Assembly: GCA_902619675.1 (NCBI GenBank)
Contig: CACNFA010000004.1
Location: 1 to 64,000, forward strand
Origin: an uncultured Pelagibacteraceae bacterium
Lineage (GTDB): Bacteria > Pseudomonadota > Alphaproteobacteria > Pelagibacterales > Pelagibacteraceae
Length of the DNA: 64,000 bases
Direction: 5' to 3'
Within the stretch, counting starts at the first letter, position 1, and each line of letters opens with the position of its first letter. Under the pieces are notes generated by a model that made no database searches, had not been told where the DNA came from, and was given only the letters and a program-made list of their open reading frames with translations. This document shows positions 21,653 to 32,262 of this stretch, piece after piece. The translations under genes were made by a program, and so were the position numbers.

Positions 21653-22429
21653 TTAGCTTGTTGCAAGCATTTTTTTAATAGAACCTATGGCTTTAGCGGG
21701 ATTAAGGCCTTTAGGACATGAATTTGTACAATTCATAATAGTATGACACCTGTACAATTTTAATTCATCGGCCACTTTTTTTAATCTCTCTTTTTTATCT
21801 CCGTCTCTACTATCATTGATCCATCGATAAGCTTGAAGTAAAACTGCTGGTCCTAAATATTTGTCTCCATTCCACCAGTAGCTCGGGCAAGAAGTAGAAC
21901 AGCAAGCACATAAAATACATTCATAATATCCATCTAATTTTTCTCTTTCTTTCTGAGTTTGTTTTAATTCCGTTTTTTCTTGTCCAGTTTGATCAACTTT
22001 TAGCCAAGGTTGAATAGACTCATATTGTTTATATAAAGTTGTAAGATCACCAATTAAATCTTTCACTACTTTCAAATGTGGTAAAGGATAAATATTAAGA
22101 TCACCACTTATATCTGAATGAGATTTAATACAAGCCAAACCATTTATTCCATCGATATTCATTGCACATGATCCACAAACACCATGCGCACAAGATCTTC
22201 TAAAAGTTAGTGAGGGATCTATTTCATTCTTAATTTTAAATAAAATATCTAAAACTTTTGGACCACAATTGTCCATATCAACTTCAAATGTATCAACTCT
22301 TGGATTTTTACCTGTAGAAGGATCCCATCTATAAACGTTAATTTTTCTAATATTTTTTGAGTTGGTTTTGTCTTTGTGATACTTTCCTACCTCAATTTTA
22401 GAATTTTGCGGTAGGCTAAATTGTGCCAT
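21653..22429 (-). CDS. sdhB: Succinate dehydrogenase iron-sulfur subunit
   Basis: Iron-sulfur subunit of complex II, 258 aa. The [2Fe-2S] cysteines are in [15 protein letters not shown] with a later Cys at GLAC. The [4Fe-4S] cluster is in [12 protein letters not shown], and the [3Fe-4S] in [17 protein letters not shown]. All cluster ligands are present. The gene follows sdhA after 2 bp. Confidence 0.97.
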   Translation of the reverse strand: MAQFSLPQNSKIEVGKYHKDKTNSKNIRKINVYRWDPSTGKNPRVDTFEVDMDNCGPKVLDILFKIKNEIDPSLTFRRSCAHGVCGSCAMNIDGINGLACIKSHSDISGDLNIYPLPHLKVVKDLIGDLTTLYKQYESIQPWLKVDQTGQEKTELKQTQKEREKLDGYYECILCACCSTSCPSYWWNGDKYLGPAVLLQAYRWINDSRDGDKKERLKKVADELKLYRCHTIMNCTNSCPKGLNPAKAIGSIKKMLATS

Positions 22430-22431
22430 TA

Positions 22432-24207
22432 TTAATAAACTCTCTCCTTAGGTGGAAAGTATTGAACGTCGTTGGTAAGAGTTCTGGAGTGAACATCTCT
22501 ATACTTTATTTCAACTTTTCTACCTTTTTGCCAAGCTAATGTGTGTTTCATATAATTTTTATCATCTCTTTGTGTAAAATCTTCTCTGGCATGTGCACCT
22601 CTGCTCTCTTTTCTGTTATACGCCGAGTCCATAGTAGTTAAAGCTTGACTTATTAAATTATCGAATTCCAAAGTTTCAACTAGGTCTGTATTAAATAATA
22701 GAGACTTATCTTTAACAGAAATGTCACTCATGCCTTCATAAGGTTCTCTAATTTGATCTACCCCTTCTTTTAAGGTTTTTTCTGTTCTAAATACAGCGCA
22801 TTTCGACTGCATCGTTTTTTGCATTTTTAATCTTAATTCTGAAGTCTTTGTAGAGCCATCTGAGCTTCTTATTTTATCAAATCTTTCTAAACATTTATCT
22901 GTTTCTGAGTTTGAAATTTCTTCATGTGGACTACCGGGTTTTATAATTTCAGCTGCTCTCTTTGCGGCCGCACGTCCAAACACAACTAGATCTATTAAAG
23001 AATTAGAACCCAATCTATTTGCTCCATGAACTGAGACACATGCTGCTTCTCCTATTGCCATTAAACCAGGCACGGTTTTTTCAGAACCGTTCAAAGTTAA
23101 AACTTCAGCCTTGTAATTTGTTGGAATTCCTCCCATATTATAATGCACAGTTGGCACAACCGGGATTGGTTCTTTGCTTACATCAACATTAGCAAATGTT
23201 TTGGCAGCCTCTGAAATACCTGGAAGTCTCTCATCTATGACTTTTTTATCTATGTGATCCAAGTGAAGATTAATGTGATCTTTATTTTTTCCTACACCTC
23301 TTCCTTCATTAATTTCCATTTCCATGGATCTACTAACAACATCTCTTGAGGCTAAGTCTTTTGCGTTGGGAGCATATCTTTCCATAAATCTCTCACCTTT
23401 ACCGTTTACTAAAAATCCACCCTCACCTCTTACTCCCTCTGTAATTAAGCAACCAACTCCATAAATTCCTGTTGGATGAAACTGAACAAATTCCATATCT
23501 TGTAAGGGTAAACCGGCTCTCAAAACCATAGCATTGCCATCACCAGTACAGGTATGAGCGGATGTTGCTGAGTAATAAACTTTTCCGTATCCCCCAGTTG
23601 CAATAATAGTAATATGAGACCTAAACCTGTGAATTGTTCCGTCTGTTAAATTCCAAGCTATCACTCCTTTGCATTCACCATTTTTCATGATTAAATCTAA
23701 AGCAAAGTATTCAATAAAAAATTCTGTGTTTTGTTTTAACGCTTGGCCATATAAAGTATGTAAAATAGCATGACCTGTTCTATCAGCAGCAGCACATGTT
23801 CTTTGAGCTGTTCCATTGCCATAATTTTTTGTCATACCTCCAAATGGTCTTTGATAAATTTTTCCATCATCAGTTCTGCTAAAAGGAACTCCATATCTCT
23901 CAAGCTCAACGACTGCTCTTGGAGCTTCTTTACATAGATACTCTATCGCGTCTTGATCACCAAGCCAGTCCGAGCCTTTTACCGTATCGTACATGTGCCA
24001 CCTCCAATCATCTTCACCCATGTTGCCTAATGCTGCGGAAATACCGCCTTGGGCAGCTGACGTGTGACTTCTTGTTGGAAAAACTTTTGAAATACAAGCA
24101 GTTTTTAATCCTGCTTCTGATAAACCTACAGCAGCTCTTAAACCTGATCCACCGGCTCCAAGTACCACTACATCGTATTCATGATCTATAATTTTATATG
24201 CACTCAT
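22432..24207 (-). CDS. sdhA: Succinate dehydrogenase flavoprotein subunit
   Basis: FAD-binding catalytic subunit, 591 aa. The dinucleotide-binding [10 protein letters not shown] is at about 17-26. The covalent-FAD His is in [10 protein letters not shown]. Active-site stretches QFHPTGIYG and [21 protein letters not shown] are intact. The start abuts the sdhD stop. Order sdhC-sdhD-sdhA-sdhB is the standard one. Confidence 0.98.
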   Translation of the reverse strand: MSAYKIIDHEYDVVVLGAGGSGLRAAVGLSEAGLKTACISKVFPTRSHTSAAQGGISAALGNMGEDDWRWHMYDTVKGSDWLGDQDAIEYLCKEAPRAVVELERYGVPFSRTDDGKIYQRPFGGMTKNYGNGTAQRTCAAADRTGHAILHTLYGQALKQNTEFFIEYFALDLIMKNGECKGVIAWNLTDGTIHRFRSHITIIATGGYGKVYYSATSAHTCTGDGNAMVLRAGLPLQDMEFVQFHPTGIYGVGCLITEGVRGEGGFLVNGKGERFMERYAPNAKDLASRDVVSRSMEMEINEGRGVGKNKDHINLHLDHIDKKVIDERLPGISEAAKTFANVDVSKEPIPVVPTVHYNMGGIPTNYKAEVLTLNGSEKTVPGLMAIGEAACVSVHGANRLGSNSLIDLVVFGRAAAKRAAEIIKPGSPHEEISNSETDKCLERFDKIRSSDGSTKTSELRLKMQKTMQSKCAVFRTEKTLKEGVDQIREPYEGMSDISVKDKSLLFNTDLVETLEFDNLISQALTTMDSAYNRKESRGAHAREDFTQRDDKNYMKHTLAWQKGRKVEIKYRDVHSRTLTNDVQYFPPKERVY

Positions 24208-24534
24208 TTAATTAAGGTTATATATACCTAAAATTGTTAATAATGGAATAAGTATAGCAAATAAATGTAGCGCTTTATTTGCGACATTTTTGATTTTCTC
24301 GTCATGTAAATAATCCTCAAATATCTCACTTATTGTTAATGCTGAGAAAAAGAAAGCGATTACAATGAAAACTGAAAATAATATTTTTGATGGCTGCTTA
24401 GAAAAAAAAGTTAATATCTCAGAATGATTCTTATCATAAATTGAAACAAAATTTACTAAGAACCAAGCCATCAGAGGAATCAAAATTAATGAACTAATTT
24501 TAGTAAAGAGCCATTTTTTTGTAGAACTATGCAT
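24208..24534 (-). CDS. sdhD: Succinate dehydrogenase membrane anchor subunit
   Basis: Short membrane anchor with three hydrophobic segments, 108 aa from Met-His-Ser-Ser. This start is chosen because its ATG overlaps the sdhC stop by one base (TAATG). The longer open frame, up to 24651, lies wholly inside sdhC and encodes Trp/Lys-rich text unlike SdhD. The EIFEDYLHDEK stretch matches the IEDYVHDE-like heme/quinone-site motif of alphaproteobacterial SdhD. Sequence conservation in SdhD is low, so position supports the call. Confidence 0.9.
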   Translation of the reverse strand: MHSSTKKWLFTKISSLILIPLMAWFLVNFVSIYDKNHSEILTFFSKQPSKILFSVFIVIAFFFSALTISEIFEDYLHDEKIKNVANKALHLFAILIPLLTILGIYNLN

Positions 24535-24917
24535 TAAAAAAGATTTCTCCCTAAAATATAAAACAAAATTGTTAAAACAAACGATCCAATAAGAGCAATT
24601 ATGCCAGTTATTTTTGCTACTTTTAAATCGAACCCATACCCAGCATCCCAAGTTAAATGTCTTAATTCATTTAAAATATGAAAGCTAAAAGTCCAACACA
24701 ATGAAATTACTAGAAATTTTCCAAAAGTAGTATTTAAAAAAACATTTATAATCGAATAATTGCTTTGCCCAAAAGTTATTAACATTATCCAAAAACAAAT
24801 TAATATAATTGCAAAAAAATTGATTACTCCAACTATTCTATGGGTAATTGACAATAATGAGGATATCTGCCATTTGTAAATTTGTAGATGAGGACTGAGA
24901 GGATTATTATTTTTCAT
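24534..24917 (-). CDS. sdhC: Succinate dehydrogenase cytochrome b556 subunit
   Basis: Cytochrome b subunit, 127 aa, with three membrane helices. The N-terminal signature PLSPHLQIYKWQISSLLSITHRI is diagnostic for SdhC (the SxxHR quinone-site motif lies at about 21-27). The heme ligand His is in SFHILNELRHL. It starts 18 bp after the asd stop, with no sign of a separate promoter, so complex II may be read through from the leucine genes. Confidence 0.95.
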   Translation of the reverse strand: MKNNNPLSPHLQIYKWQISSLLSITHRIVGVINFFAIILICFWIMLITFGQSNYSIINVFLNTTFGKFLVISLCWTFSFHILNELRHLTWDAGYGFDLKVAKITGIIALIGSFVLTILFYILGRNLF

Positions 24918-24935
24918 AGTTAGCTTGTATTATAG

Positions 24936-25928
24936 TTACATTTTTTTTATCAAACATTCAGCTATTTGAACTGTATTTAAAGCTGCACCTTTTAACAAAT
25001 TATCAGAAACTATCCACAAATTTATAGCTTTAATATTTGAATTATCCTTTCTGATCCGTGAAATAAAAGTTGTGTAATCGCCCTCTGCTTCCAAGGGAGT
25101 TATGTAACCACCATCTTTTCGCCCATCAATAACTTTGCATCCTGGAGCTGTTTTCAAGATTTTAATAATATTTTCAAAATCATAAAGATTTTCAAATTCA
25201 ATATTAATTGACTCTGAATGTCCTGTTTTTACAGGAACTCTCACGCAAGTCGCTGTAACTTGGATGTCATCATCTAGTATTTTTTTTGTCTCATTCGTCA
25301 TTTTCAGTTCTTCTTTTGTATAGCCATCTTTCTCAAAGGCATCGATATGAGGAATTAAATTAAATGCTATTTGTTTAGTAAAGTTTTGGGAATTAATTTT
25401 TTCCCCATCTAAATATTTTTTTGTTTGATCGAAAAGTTCGTCCATTGACGCTTTACCTGCACCAGATACAGCTTGGTAAGTTGAGACTACTACTCTTTTT
25501 ACCTTATATTCATCATGTAATGGTTTTAATGCTAAAACCATTTGCATTGTTGAGCAATTTGGATTTGAAATTATATTATTATGTTTATGTAGTACTTCAG
25601 GATTAACTTCTGAGACAACAAGTGGAACATCTTTTTGCATTCTGAAATAACTGGAATTATCAATTATAATCGTTTTTTTTGCTGCTTTTGGAACCCACTC
25701 TTTCGCAATTTTACTTCCTGCTGCAAAAAAAGTGATTTGTGCTTTAGAAAAATCATAATTCTCTAAAACTTCAATCTCAATTTCTTTATTTCTAAATTTA
25801 ATTTTTTTCCCAGCGCTTTTTGATGAAGCTACTAAGAAAAGACTATCTACCTTTATTTTAGATTTTTCTAAAATTTCTATTGTTTTTCTTCCAACATTTC
25901 CTGATGCGCCAATAATTGCGAAATTCAT
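24936..25928 (-). CDS. asd: Aspartate-semialdehyde dehydrogenase
   Basis: NADPH-dependent enzyme of the aspartate pathway (lysine, threonine, methionine, diaminopimelate), 330 aa. The nucleotide-binding GASGNVGR is at 7-14, the catalytic Cys is C125 in SNPNCSTMQM, and the acid-base His lies in GHSESINIEF. dapF, another gene of the diaminopimelate route, is elsewhere in the window. It follows leuB after 11 bp. Confidence 0.96.
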   Translation of the reverse strand: MNFAIIGASGNVGRKTIEILEKSKIKVDSLFLVASSKSAGKKIKFRNKEIEIEVLENYDFSKAQITFFAAGSKIAKEWVPKAAKKTIIIDNSSYFRMQKDVPLVVSEVNPEVLHKHNNIISNPNCSTMQMVLALKPLHDEYKVKRVVVSTYQAVSGAGKASMDELFDQTKKYLDGEKINSQNFTKQIAFNLIPHIDAFEKDGYTKEELKMTNETKKILDDDIQVTATCVRVPVKTGHSESINIEFENLYDFENIIKILKTAPGCKVIDGRKDGGYITPLEAEGDYTTFISRIRKDNSNIKAINLWIVSDNLLKGAALNTVQIAECLIKKM

Positions 25929-25939
25929 AATGATCTACT

Positions 25940-27040
25940 TTATTTCAATTTTGCAATAATTGCATCACCCATGTCAGTTGTAGAAACCTCTTTCATATTT
26001 TTAGACATTATATCTTTTGTTCTCAAACCCTCATCGAGAACACTTTGAACTGCTTTATCAATTTGGTCAGCCTCTTTTATAAGGTCCAAAGAATATCTCA
26101 AAGCCATTGATAAACTTAAAATTGTAGCTATTGGATTTGCTATGTTTTTACCTTCTATATCTGGAGCTGACCCATGAACGGGTTCGTAAAGTGACCGTAT
26201 TCTTCCATTTTTATCTTTTGCGCCTAATGAAGCAGAGGGTAAAAGTCCTAGAGAACCAGTTAACATTGCTGCTTCATCAGACAGCATATCTCCAAATAAA
26301 TTATCGGCTAATATTACATCGAACTGTTTTGGATATCTCAAAAGTTGCATAGCACAGTTATCAGCTAACATGTGATTAAGTTCAACTTTTTTAAACTCTT
26401 TGTCTTTTATTGTCTGCACTTCTTCTCTCCATAACACGCCTGCTTCCATTACATTTGATTTTTCGCAAGATGTTACTTTGTTGCTTCTTTTTTTTGCCAA
26501 ATCAAAAGCTACGCGAGCTATTCTATGAATTTCCGATGTTGTGTAAGTGTGAGTATTAATACCTTTCCTTTGATTGTTTTCCATTGGTTCAATGCCTCTT
26601 GGTTCACCAAAATAAATACCCCCGGTTAATTCTCTAACTATCATTATATCTAAACCGGATACAATTTCTGGTTTGAGCGTTGAAGAGTCAACTAATTGTT
26701 TAAAACAAATAGCTGGTCTCAAATTTGCAAATAACTTTAATTCTTTTCTAAGTTTTAAAAGAGCTCTTTCAGGTTTTTTTGAGAATTCTAAATTATCCCA
26801 TTTTGGCCCCCCACAAGCACCTAATATAACTGCATCTGACTCTAAAGACTTGTAGAAAACCTCGTCAGTTATCGGGACCTTGTTAGCATCAATTGATGCT
26901 CCACCAATTAATTCTTGACTTAAAACGAAATCTAAAGATTTTGTTTTATTCATCCACTCAAGAATTTTTCTCACCTCGGCAATTACTTCTGGACCAATAC
27001 CGTCACCAGGTAAAAGTAAAATTTTCCTAGTTTTAGCCAT
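25940..27040 (-). CDS. leuB: 3-isopropylmalate dehydrogenase
   Basis: Oxidative decarboxylation step of leucine synthesis, 366 aa. [10 protein letters not shown] is at 10-19, [10 protein letters not shown] in the middle, and the [20 protein letters not shown] signature of LeuB is intact. Its start overlaps the leuD stop by 8 bp. The trio leuC-leuD-leuB is contiguous. Confidence 0.97.
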   Translation of the reverse strand: MAKTRKILLLPGDGIGPEVIAEVRKILEWMNKTKSLDFVLSQELIGGASIDANKVPITDEVFYKSLESDAVILGACGGPKWDNLEFSKKPERALLKLRKELKLFANLRPAICFKQLVDSSTLKPEIVSGLDIMIVRELTGGIYFGEPRGIEPMENNQRKGINTHTYTTSEIHRIARVAFDLAKKRSNKVTSCEKSNVMEAGVLWREEVQTIKDKEFKKVELNHMLADNCAMQLLRYPKQFDVILADNLFGDMLSDEAAMLTGSLGLLPSASLGAKDKNGRIRSLYEPVHGSAPDIEGKNIANPIATILSLSMALRYSLDLIKEADQIDKAVQSVLDEGLRTKDIMSKNMKEVSTTDMGDAIIAKLK

Positions 27041-27641
27041 TATTTAAAACCCAAGGTTTTGTATTTTTTAATTTTTTTTCGAAATCATCAATTATACTAA
27101 TTTTTTCCAATGAAAGTGCTATATCGTCTAGCCCCTCCATCAAACATTTCTTTTTAAAATCATCAAGTTCAAATTTTGCAACTTTATTTCCATATTTGAT
27201 CTCTTGTTTATCTAAACTTATTTCAATTTGTTCTTTTCTCTCTGAATACTCCGCTAGCTCAGCTACAATTTTATCATCAATCTTGATTGGGAGTATTCCA
27301 TTTTTAAAACAGTTATTATAAAAAATATCTGCAAAGCTAGCACTTATCACACACTTTATTCCAAAATCAGAAAGAGCCCACGGAGCATGTTCTCTTGATG
27401 AACCACATCCAAAATTTTTGCCAGCCAAAAGAATTTTAGATTTATTATACGGTTCCTTATTAAGAATGAAATCAGCGATTATGTTTCCGTTTTCATCGTA
27501 TCGCATCTCATAGAACAGACTTTTTCCTAAACCTGTTCTTTTAATAGTCTTTAAAAATTGCTTAGGAATAATCATATCTGTATCGATATTTTGTAATGAT
27601 AAATATGATGGTATTGATTTTAAATTATTGAATTTTTCCAT
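27033..27641 (-). CDS. leuD: 3-isopropylmalate dehydratase small subunit
   Basis: Swivelling small subunit of isopropylmalate isomerase, 202 aa. It has the [17 protein letters not shown]-terminus and [17 protein letters not shown], the family signature. It pairs with leuC immediately upstream (1 bp gap). Confidence 0.96.
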   Translation of the reverse strand: MEKFNNLKSIPSYLSLQNIDTDMIIPKQFLKTIKRTGLGKSLFYEMRYDENGNIIADFILNKEPYNKSKILLAGKNFGCGSSREHAPWALSDFGIKCVISASFADIFYNNCFKNGILPIKIDDKIVAELAEYSERKEQIEISLDKQEIKYGNKVAKFELDDFKKKCLMEGLDDIALSLEKISIIDDFEKKLKNTKPWVLNNG

Positions 27642-27642
27642 T

Positions 27643-29040
27643 CTATATTTCTCTTACGTCTGTTAATCGCCCTTTAATTGCAGCTGCAATAGCCATACCC
27701 GGACTAACTAAATGCGTTCTTCCTCCTCGGCCTTGTCTGCCCTCAAAATTTCTATTTGATGTTGATGCACATCTTTCTTTCGGCTTTAACTGATCTGGAT
27801 TCATCCCTAAACACATCGAGCAACCAGGTTCTCTCCACTCAAAACCTGCATTTTTAAAGATCTTATCTAATCCCTCTTTTTCGGCTTGCTCTTTTACTAA
27901 TCCAGAACCCGGTACGACCATGGCACTAACATTATCAGCAATTCTTTTGCCTTTCAAAAGATCAGCGGCTAATCTTAGATCCTCTATTCTTCCATTAGTA
28001 CAACTACCGATAAAAATCTTATCAATTTTTATATCTGAAATTTTAGTGTTAGCTTTTAATCCCATATAATCAAGAGATCTTTTCATTGCCATTTTTCTGT
28101 CTTCGTTCTTTTCATTTTCAGGATCTGGTACAACTCCAGTTACCGGTGATACATCTTGAGGCGATGTCCCCCAAGTTACTAAGGGTTCTATATTTTTCCC
28201 ATCTATGTTTATCTCTTTATCAAATTTACAGTCTTTATCTGAATACAAAGTCCTCCAAAATTCTAAAGCTTTAGTCCAATTTTCACCTTTAGGTGACATC
28301 GTTTTTCCTTTTAAATAACTGAATGTCTTTTCATCTGGTGCGATTAAACCCGCTCTAGCACCAGCTTCTATAGTCATATTACAAACGGTCATTCTCTCTT
28401 CCATGCTCAAGTTTTTGATCACATCTCCAGCGAATTCAACTACATATCCAGTACCACCCGCAGTTCCAATCGTACCAATAATTTTTAAGATTACATCTTT
28501 TGCAGTAACACCCTTTGGTAAATTACCATTCACATTTATTCTTAAATTTTTTGATTTCTTCTGCATTAAAGTTTGCGTAGCAAGAACATGTTCGACTTCA
28601 GATGTTCCTATTCCAAAAGCTAATGCTCCGAACGCTCCGTGTGTTGCAGTATGGCTATCACCACATACTATAACTGTTCCTGGCTGAGTAAAACCTTGTT
28701 CGGGTCCTATAATATGAACTATGCCTTGACGCTTATCATTAACATCAAAAAGTTCTACTCCAAAGTCTTTGCAATTTTTTCTTAATGTTTCAACTTGTAT
28801 TCTAGAGTCCTCATCATTAATACCTTTTGACCTATCAGTTGTAGGAACATTATGATCGGGCACTGCAAGAGTTAATTCTGGTCGTCTGACTTTTCTTTTT
28901 TGTAATCTGAGTCCTTCAAAAGCTTGCGGGCTTGTAACCTCGTGAACCAAATGTCTATCAACGTAAATTAATGATGTTCCATCGCTTTGTTGATGAACAA
29001 GATGGTTTTCCCATATCTTATCGTATAGTGTTTTTGACAT
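27643..29040 (-). CDS. leuC: 3-isopropylmalate dehydratase large subunit
   Basis: Aconitase-family large subunit, 465 aa, carrying a [4Fe-4S] cluster. Cluster cysteines are in [13 protein letters not shown] and [11 protein letters not shown]. The conserved [13 protein letters not shown] and [14 protein letters not shown] are present. It follows rplS after only 6 bp, so leucine biosynthesis appears tied to the ribosomal/SRP operon by read-through. Confidence 0.97.
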   Translation of the reverse strand: MSKTLYDKIWENHLVHQQSDGTSLIYVDRHLVHEVTSPQAFEGLRLQKRKVRRPELTLAVPDHNVPTTDRSKGINDEDSRIQVETLRKNCKDFGVELFDVNDKRQGIVHIIGPEQGFTQPGTVIVCGDSHTATHGAFGALAFGIGTSEVEHVLATQTLMQKKSKNLRINVNGNLPKGVTAKDVILKIIGTIGTAGGTGYVVEFAGDVIKNLSMEERMTVCNMTIEAGARAGLIAPDEKTFSYLKGKTMSPKGENWTKALEFWRTLYSDKDCKFDKEINIDGKNIEPLVTWGTSPQDVSPVTGVVPDPENEKNEDRKMAMKRSLDYMGLKANTKISDIKIDKIFIGSCTNGRIEDLRLAADLLKGKRIADNVSAMVVPGSGLVKEQAEKEGLDKIFKNAGFEWREPGCSMCLGMNPDQLKPKERCASTSNRNFEGRQGRGGRTHLVSPGMAIAAAIKGRLTDVREI

Positions 29041-29046
29041 TTAATT

Positions 29047-29556
29047 TTATTTTTTTTCGCTAGTTGGCTTTTCAGCTTTAGCTTCGACTTTTGGAGCCTC
29101 TTTTTTAACTTCTCCGACTTTAGTTTCTAGTTTAGTTGGCTCGATCGGTTTTGCCTTTGACTCTTCTGCTTTGACTGAAACGTCAACACCGATCTTCTTT
29201 TTAATTTTTTCAGCAATTCTCGCAGATTTTCCTTTTCTGTCTCTTAAATAATAAAGTTTTGCCCTTCTAACTTTTCCTGTTCTTATTACTTTTATTGAGT
29301 CTACATTAGGACTATAAAGTGCAAAAGTTCTCTCTACACCTTCGCCAAATGAAATTTTTCTAACAGTAAAAGAAGAGTTTATATCTCTGTTTTTTTTAGC
29401 AATACAAACACCCTCAAAATATTGAATTCTCTCTCTTTTACCCTCAACAATTTTAACACCAACTTTTATTGTGTCTCCGGGAGAAAAATTTGTAATTTTT
29501 TTGTTAGCAACTATTTTTTTAATTGCTGCTTTATTTATATCTTCAATGTTTTTCAT
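29047..29556 (-). CDS. rplS: Ribosomal protein L19 with charged C-terminal tail
   Basis: L19 core at residues 1 to about 122: [16 protein letters not shown], then [16 protein letters not shown], then [20 protein letters not shown]. The family is normally about 115 aa; here 169 aa, because residues about 124-169 form a Lys/Glu/Pro/Ala-rich tail with no fold visible. Its start overlaps the trmD stop by 14 bp. The tail is similar in style, not sequence-identical, to the tail on S16 from the same operon. Confidence 0.95.
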   Translation of the reverse strand: MKNIEDINKAAIKKIVANKKITNFSPGDTIKVGVKIVEGKRERIQYFEGVCIAKKNRDINSSFTVRKISFGEGVERTFALYSPNVDSIKVIRTGKVRRAKLYYLRDRKGKSARIAEKIKKKIGVDVSVKAEESKAKPIEPTKLETKVGEVKKEAPKVEAKAEKPTSEKK

Positions 29557-30244
29557 TTTTTTTCTCTAAATATTTTTTCCAAAGATCAGGTCTCTGGCGA
29601 CGTGTTATAGCCTCAGATTGAGATAAACGCCACCCTTTTATTTTGGCATGATCTCCTGAAAATAAGACCTCGGGCGGGCTTTTACCTTCCCATTCTCTTG
29701 GTTTAGTATATTGAGGATATTCTAAAAGGTGATTTTCAAAACTTTCTTCTTTGGTAGAATCTTCGTTTCCAAGCACTCCAGGCAACAATCTAACTAAAGC
29801 ATCAACTAATACAAAAGAGGCTGGCTCACCACCAGATAGGACAAAATCACCTAAACTATATTCCTCAATATTTCTTGTTTCAAGGAGTCTTTGATCCACA
29901 CCCTCAAAATGACCACAGATAAGGTTTAAGTTTTTTTCTTTACTTAAAGATCTAGCAACGTTTTGATCAAATTTTTTACCTCTCGGAGATAAGTAAATAA
30001 TTCTTTCATCTTTTTTTATATTCTTATCAAGAGCTGATGCTAATATATCAGGACGTAAGAGCATTCCACTTCCGCCTCCAAAGGGAGTGTCGTCTACTGT
30101 ACCGTGATTATCTTTCGAATAGTCTCTAATATTTATTACTTTTAAATTCCAAATTTTGTTTTGCTTTGCCTTTTTAAAAATTCCGATACCTAAAGGACCA
30201 GGAAATAAATCTGGATATAAAGTAAAAATTTTTACTTCTAACAT
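29543..30244 (-). CDS. trmD: tRNA (guanine-N1)-methyltransferase
   Basis: TrmD makes m1G37 in tRNAs and prevents frameshifting, 233 aa. The trefoil-knot SAM site includes [20 protein letters not shown], and the N-terminal [15 protein letters not shown] is typical. It lies between rpsP and rplS. In most bacteria rimM separates rpsP and trmD; here only 17 bp do. Confidence 0.97.
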   Translation of the reverse strand: MLEVKIFTLYPDLFPGPLGIGIFKKAKQNKIWNLKVINIRDYSKDNHGTVDDTPFGGGSGMLLRPDILASALDKNIKKDERIIYLSPRGKKFDQNVARSLSKEKNLNLICGHFEGVDQRLLETRNIEEYSLGDFVLSGGEPASFVLVDALVRLLPGVLGNEDSTKEESFENHLLEYPQYTKPREWEGKSPPEVLFSGDHAKIKGWRLSQSEAITRRQRPDLWKKYLEKKNEKH

Positions 30245-30261
30245 CTCTTATAACCTTTTTG

Positions 30262-30786
30262 TTAAGCCTTTTTTTCTTCCTTCTTCGGCTCTTCCTTTTT
30301 AGCCTCCGCTTTAGGTTGTTCCTTTTTAGGTTCTTCCTTCTTCGGCTCTTCCTTTTTAGCCTCCGCTTTAGGTTGTTCCTTTTTAGGTTCTTCCTTTTTA
30401 GCTTCAGCTTTTTGATCAGGCTTTTTACCGTCAGCTGCTGGAGCGTCTTTTTTAGTTTCTTCTTTTTTATCTCCTTCAGCTTTTTTTCTATCTTTTTTTG
30501 GTATTGCCTTTTGAGGATTATTTCCAGGTTTTGGCATTGGCATTAATTGCGCCTCGCCTAGTAATCTAGAAACTCTCATCGTTGGCTGAGCTCCTTTGCT
30601 CATCCAATATTTTACTCTTTCTGCTTCTACTTTTATTCTTTCCTTTTTATCTTTAGGAAGCAAAGGATTGTAAGAGCCAATTTTTTCAATAAATTTTCCA
30701 TCTCTTGGGTATCTACTGTCAGCAATTACAATTTTATAAATGGGTCTTTTTCTTACTCCCCCCATTGATAGTCTTATTCTTAACAT
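30262..30786 (-). CDS. rpsP: Ribosomal protein S16 with long repetitive charged tail
   Basis: S16 core at residues 1-80 ([29 protein letters not shown] region at about 61-69). The family is normally 80-110 aa, but this protein is 174 aa. Residues about 85-174 are almost only Lys, Glu, Pro, Ala and Gln. Within it, residues 134-152 and 153-171 are the same 19-residue unit ([19 protein letters not shown]), encoded by identical 57-bp copies. The core is intact, so the protein should function. What the tail does is unknown. It follows ffh after 10 bp. Confidence 0.95.
   Translation of the reverse strand: MLRIRLSMGGVRKRPIYKIVIADSRYPRDGKFIEKIGSYNPLLPKDKKERIKVEAERVKYWMSKGAQPTMRVSRLLGEAQLMPMPKPGNNPQKAIPKKDRKKAEGDKKEETKKDAPAADGKKPDQKAEAKKEEPKKEQPKAEAKKEEPKKEEPKKEQPKAEAKKEEPKKEEKKA
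30274..30387 (-). repeat. Two exact 57-bp tandem repeats inside rpsP
   Basis: Copies at 30274-30330 and 30331-30387 are identical base for base. A degenerate third piece starts at 30388 in the coding-upstream direction. The unit is 19 codons, so copy changes keep the reading frame. Identity at synonymous positions points to recent duplication or ongoing exchange between copies by slippage or recombination. Confidence 0.93.
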
Positions 30787-30796
30787 TTTATACCTT

Positions 30797-32149
30797 TCAT
30801 TTTAGTTGATTGAGCATTTCATCTGGGATCATCCCGGATGGAATTTTTTTTCCTTGAGACATTTTTTTCATCATGTCTGACATCATTTTAAATTGTTTTA
30901 GCAGTTTATTAATTTTTGAAACATCTACACCTGCTCCTTTAGAAATTCTTTTACGTCTTGATCCGCTAATAATTTTTGGATTTTCTCTTTCATTTTTAGT
31001 CATAGATAAAATAATTGCTTCATTCTCCACTAACATTTTTTCATCTATATTTGCTTGATCCATTTTTGCTTTCATTTTATTCACTCCTGGCAACATAGAC
31101 ATAACCCCTTCCATTCCACCCATTTTTTTCATTTGCCTTAACTGTGAAAGATATGAGTCCATTGTGAATATTCCTTTTTTTAATTCATCTTCTGTCTCTT
31201 TAATTTTTTCCTCACTTAAATCTTGTTTAGCTTTTTCTACTAAAGTTACTACATCGCCCATCCCCAAGATTCTGTTAGCTAATCGGTCAGGATGAAAAAG
31301 TTCAAGATCGTTGATTTTTTCTCCAACACCAATATACTTAATTGGTTTGCCGGTTACTTGTTTCATGCTTAATGCTGCGCCACCACGTGCATCACCATCA
31401 ACCCTTGTAAGAATAATTCCAGAAAGATTGACAGCAGTGTCAAATTCTTTTGCAACATTTACAGCTATTTGTCCTGTCAACGAGTCAGCTACTAAAATTG
31501 TTTCTGCTGGTTTTGTAATGTCTTTAATTTGTTTAATCTCAGACATCATAGGTAAATCTATCTGAGTTCTTCCTGCTGTATCAAAAATAATAACATCTGA
31601 GCCATTAAGATTGGCTGCATTTAATGCCCTTTTAGCAATGTCGATTGGTTGTTGCTTGTCAACTATAGGCAAACATTGAATTCCATTAGCTTCGGCAAGT
31701 AATTTAAGTTGTTCTTGAGCAGCTGGTCTATAAACGTCTAAACTAACTACCATTACTTTTTTTTTAAAATTTTTCTCTATATTTTTTGCTAACTTTGCTG
31801 CAGACGTTGTTTTACCGGAACCCTGTAATCCAACTAATAAAACGGAGACTGGTGGAACAGCTTTGAAGTTAAGTTCTTCGTTTATAGAGCCTAAAATATT
31901 AACTAATTCATCGTAAACGATTTTAACTATCATTTGTCCAGCAGATGTTGATTTTATAATTTCTTTACCAATAGCTTTAGGTTTTACATTGGCTATAAAC
32001 TCTTTAGTAACAGGAAGAGCTACGTCGGCCTCTAATAAAGCTAATCGTATCTCTTTTAAGCCAGAGTCAACTTGCTCCTCTGTCAATGAGGGAGCACTTT
32101 TAAGCTTAGAAAAAATACTTTCTAATTTATTTGTTAAATTTTCAAACAT
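30797..32149 (-). CDS. ffh: Signal recognition particle protein (SRP54)
   Basis: SRP GTPase that targets nascent membrane proteins, 450 aa from [13 protein letters not shown]. This ATG is preferred because it matches the standard Ffh N-terminus; the frame extends 6 codons further to a GTG at 32167. The N domain is about 1-90, the G domain carries [15 protein letters not shown] and DTAGRTQ, and the Met-rich M domain is about 300-450 ([30 protein letters not shown]-binding motif). It heads the ffh-rpsP-trmD-rplS operon. Its receptor ftsY is encoded nearby on the other strand. Confidence 0.96.
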   Translation of the reverse strand: MFENLTNKLESIFSKLKSAPSLTEEQVDSGLKEIRLALLEADVALPVTKEFIANVKPKAIGKEIIKSTSAGQMIVKIVYDELVNILGSINEELNFKAVPPVSVLLVGLQGSGKTTSAAKLAKNIEKNFKKKVMVVSLDVYRPAAQEQLKLLAEANGIQCLPIVDKQQPIDIAKRALNAANLNGSDVIIFDTAGRTQIDLPMMSEIKQIKDITKPAETILVADSLTGQIAVNVAKEFDTAVNLSGIILTRVDGDARGGAALSMKQVTGKPIKYIGVGEKINDLELFHPDRLANRILGMGDVVTLVEKAKQDLSEEKIKETEDELKKGIFTMDSYLSQLRQMKKMGGMEGVMSMLPGVNKMKAKMDQANIDEKMLVENEAIILSMTKNERENPKIISGSRRKRISKGAGVDVSKINKLLKQFKMMSDMMKKMSQGKKIPSGMIPDEMLNQLK

Positions 32150-32173
32150 TTTTATAACGTCCAACACCTATCG

Positions 32174-32251
32174 CACTAGTGGGCGAACCTTCGCTGACTA
32201 GTGTCGACACTCTTGTTTTCAAGAGCACCGCAAAAACATGTGTATTTGCGG
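32174..32251 (-). ncRNA. Candidate structured leader or small RNA upstream of ffh
   Basis: Three consecutive hairpins lie in the ffh-dapF spacer. One is 32174-32203: outer stem 7 bp (CACTAGT with ACTAGTG), inner stem GCGA/TCGC. A second is 32210-32225: CTCTTG, 4-nt loop, CAAGAG. The third is 32228-32251: stem CCGCAAA/TTTGCGG with a 10-nt loop. A perfect palindrome GTGTCGACAC (32201-32210) bridges the first two. The stretch is visibly more GC-rich than its surroundings. Strand is a guess: a -35-like TTGACT lies upstream on the minus strand. I could not match it to SRP RNA, 6S, tmRNA or a known riboswitch. Confidence 0.45.
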
Positions 32252-32262
32252 AAAGTTTGTGG

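Noticed and set aside
24535..24651. Longer start for sdhD
   Set aside because: The added 39 residues lie within sdhC and do not resemble SdhD; the TAATG overlap at 24534 gives the usual layout.
30274..30420. CRISPR-like or direct-repeat array
   Set aside because: The repeats are contiguous without spacers and lie in frame inside rpsP, encoding a Lys/Glu/Pro tail.
30259..30546. Plus-strand hydrophobic frame opposite rpsP
   Set aside because: It is the antisense reading of the Lys/Glu-rich tail; its Phe/Leu-rich text follows from AAG/GAA codons on the other strand.
32160..32260. SRP RNA (ffs) next to ffh
   Set aside because: The conserved apical core with the GGAA tetraloop and AGCAGCC internal loop is absent on both strands.
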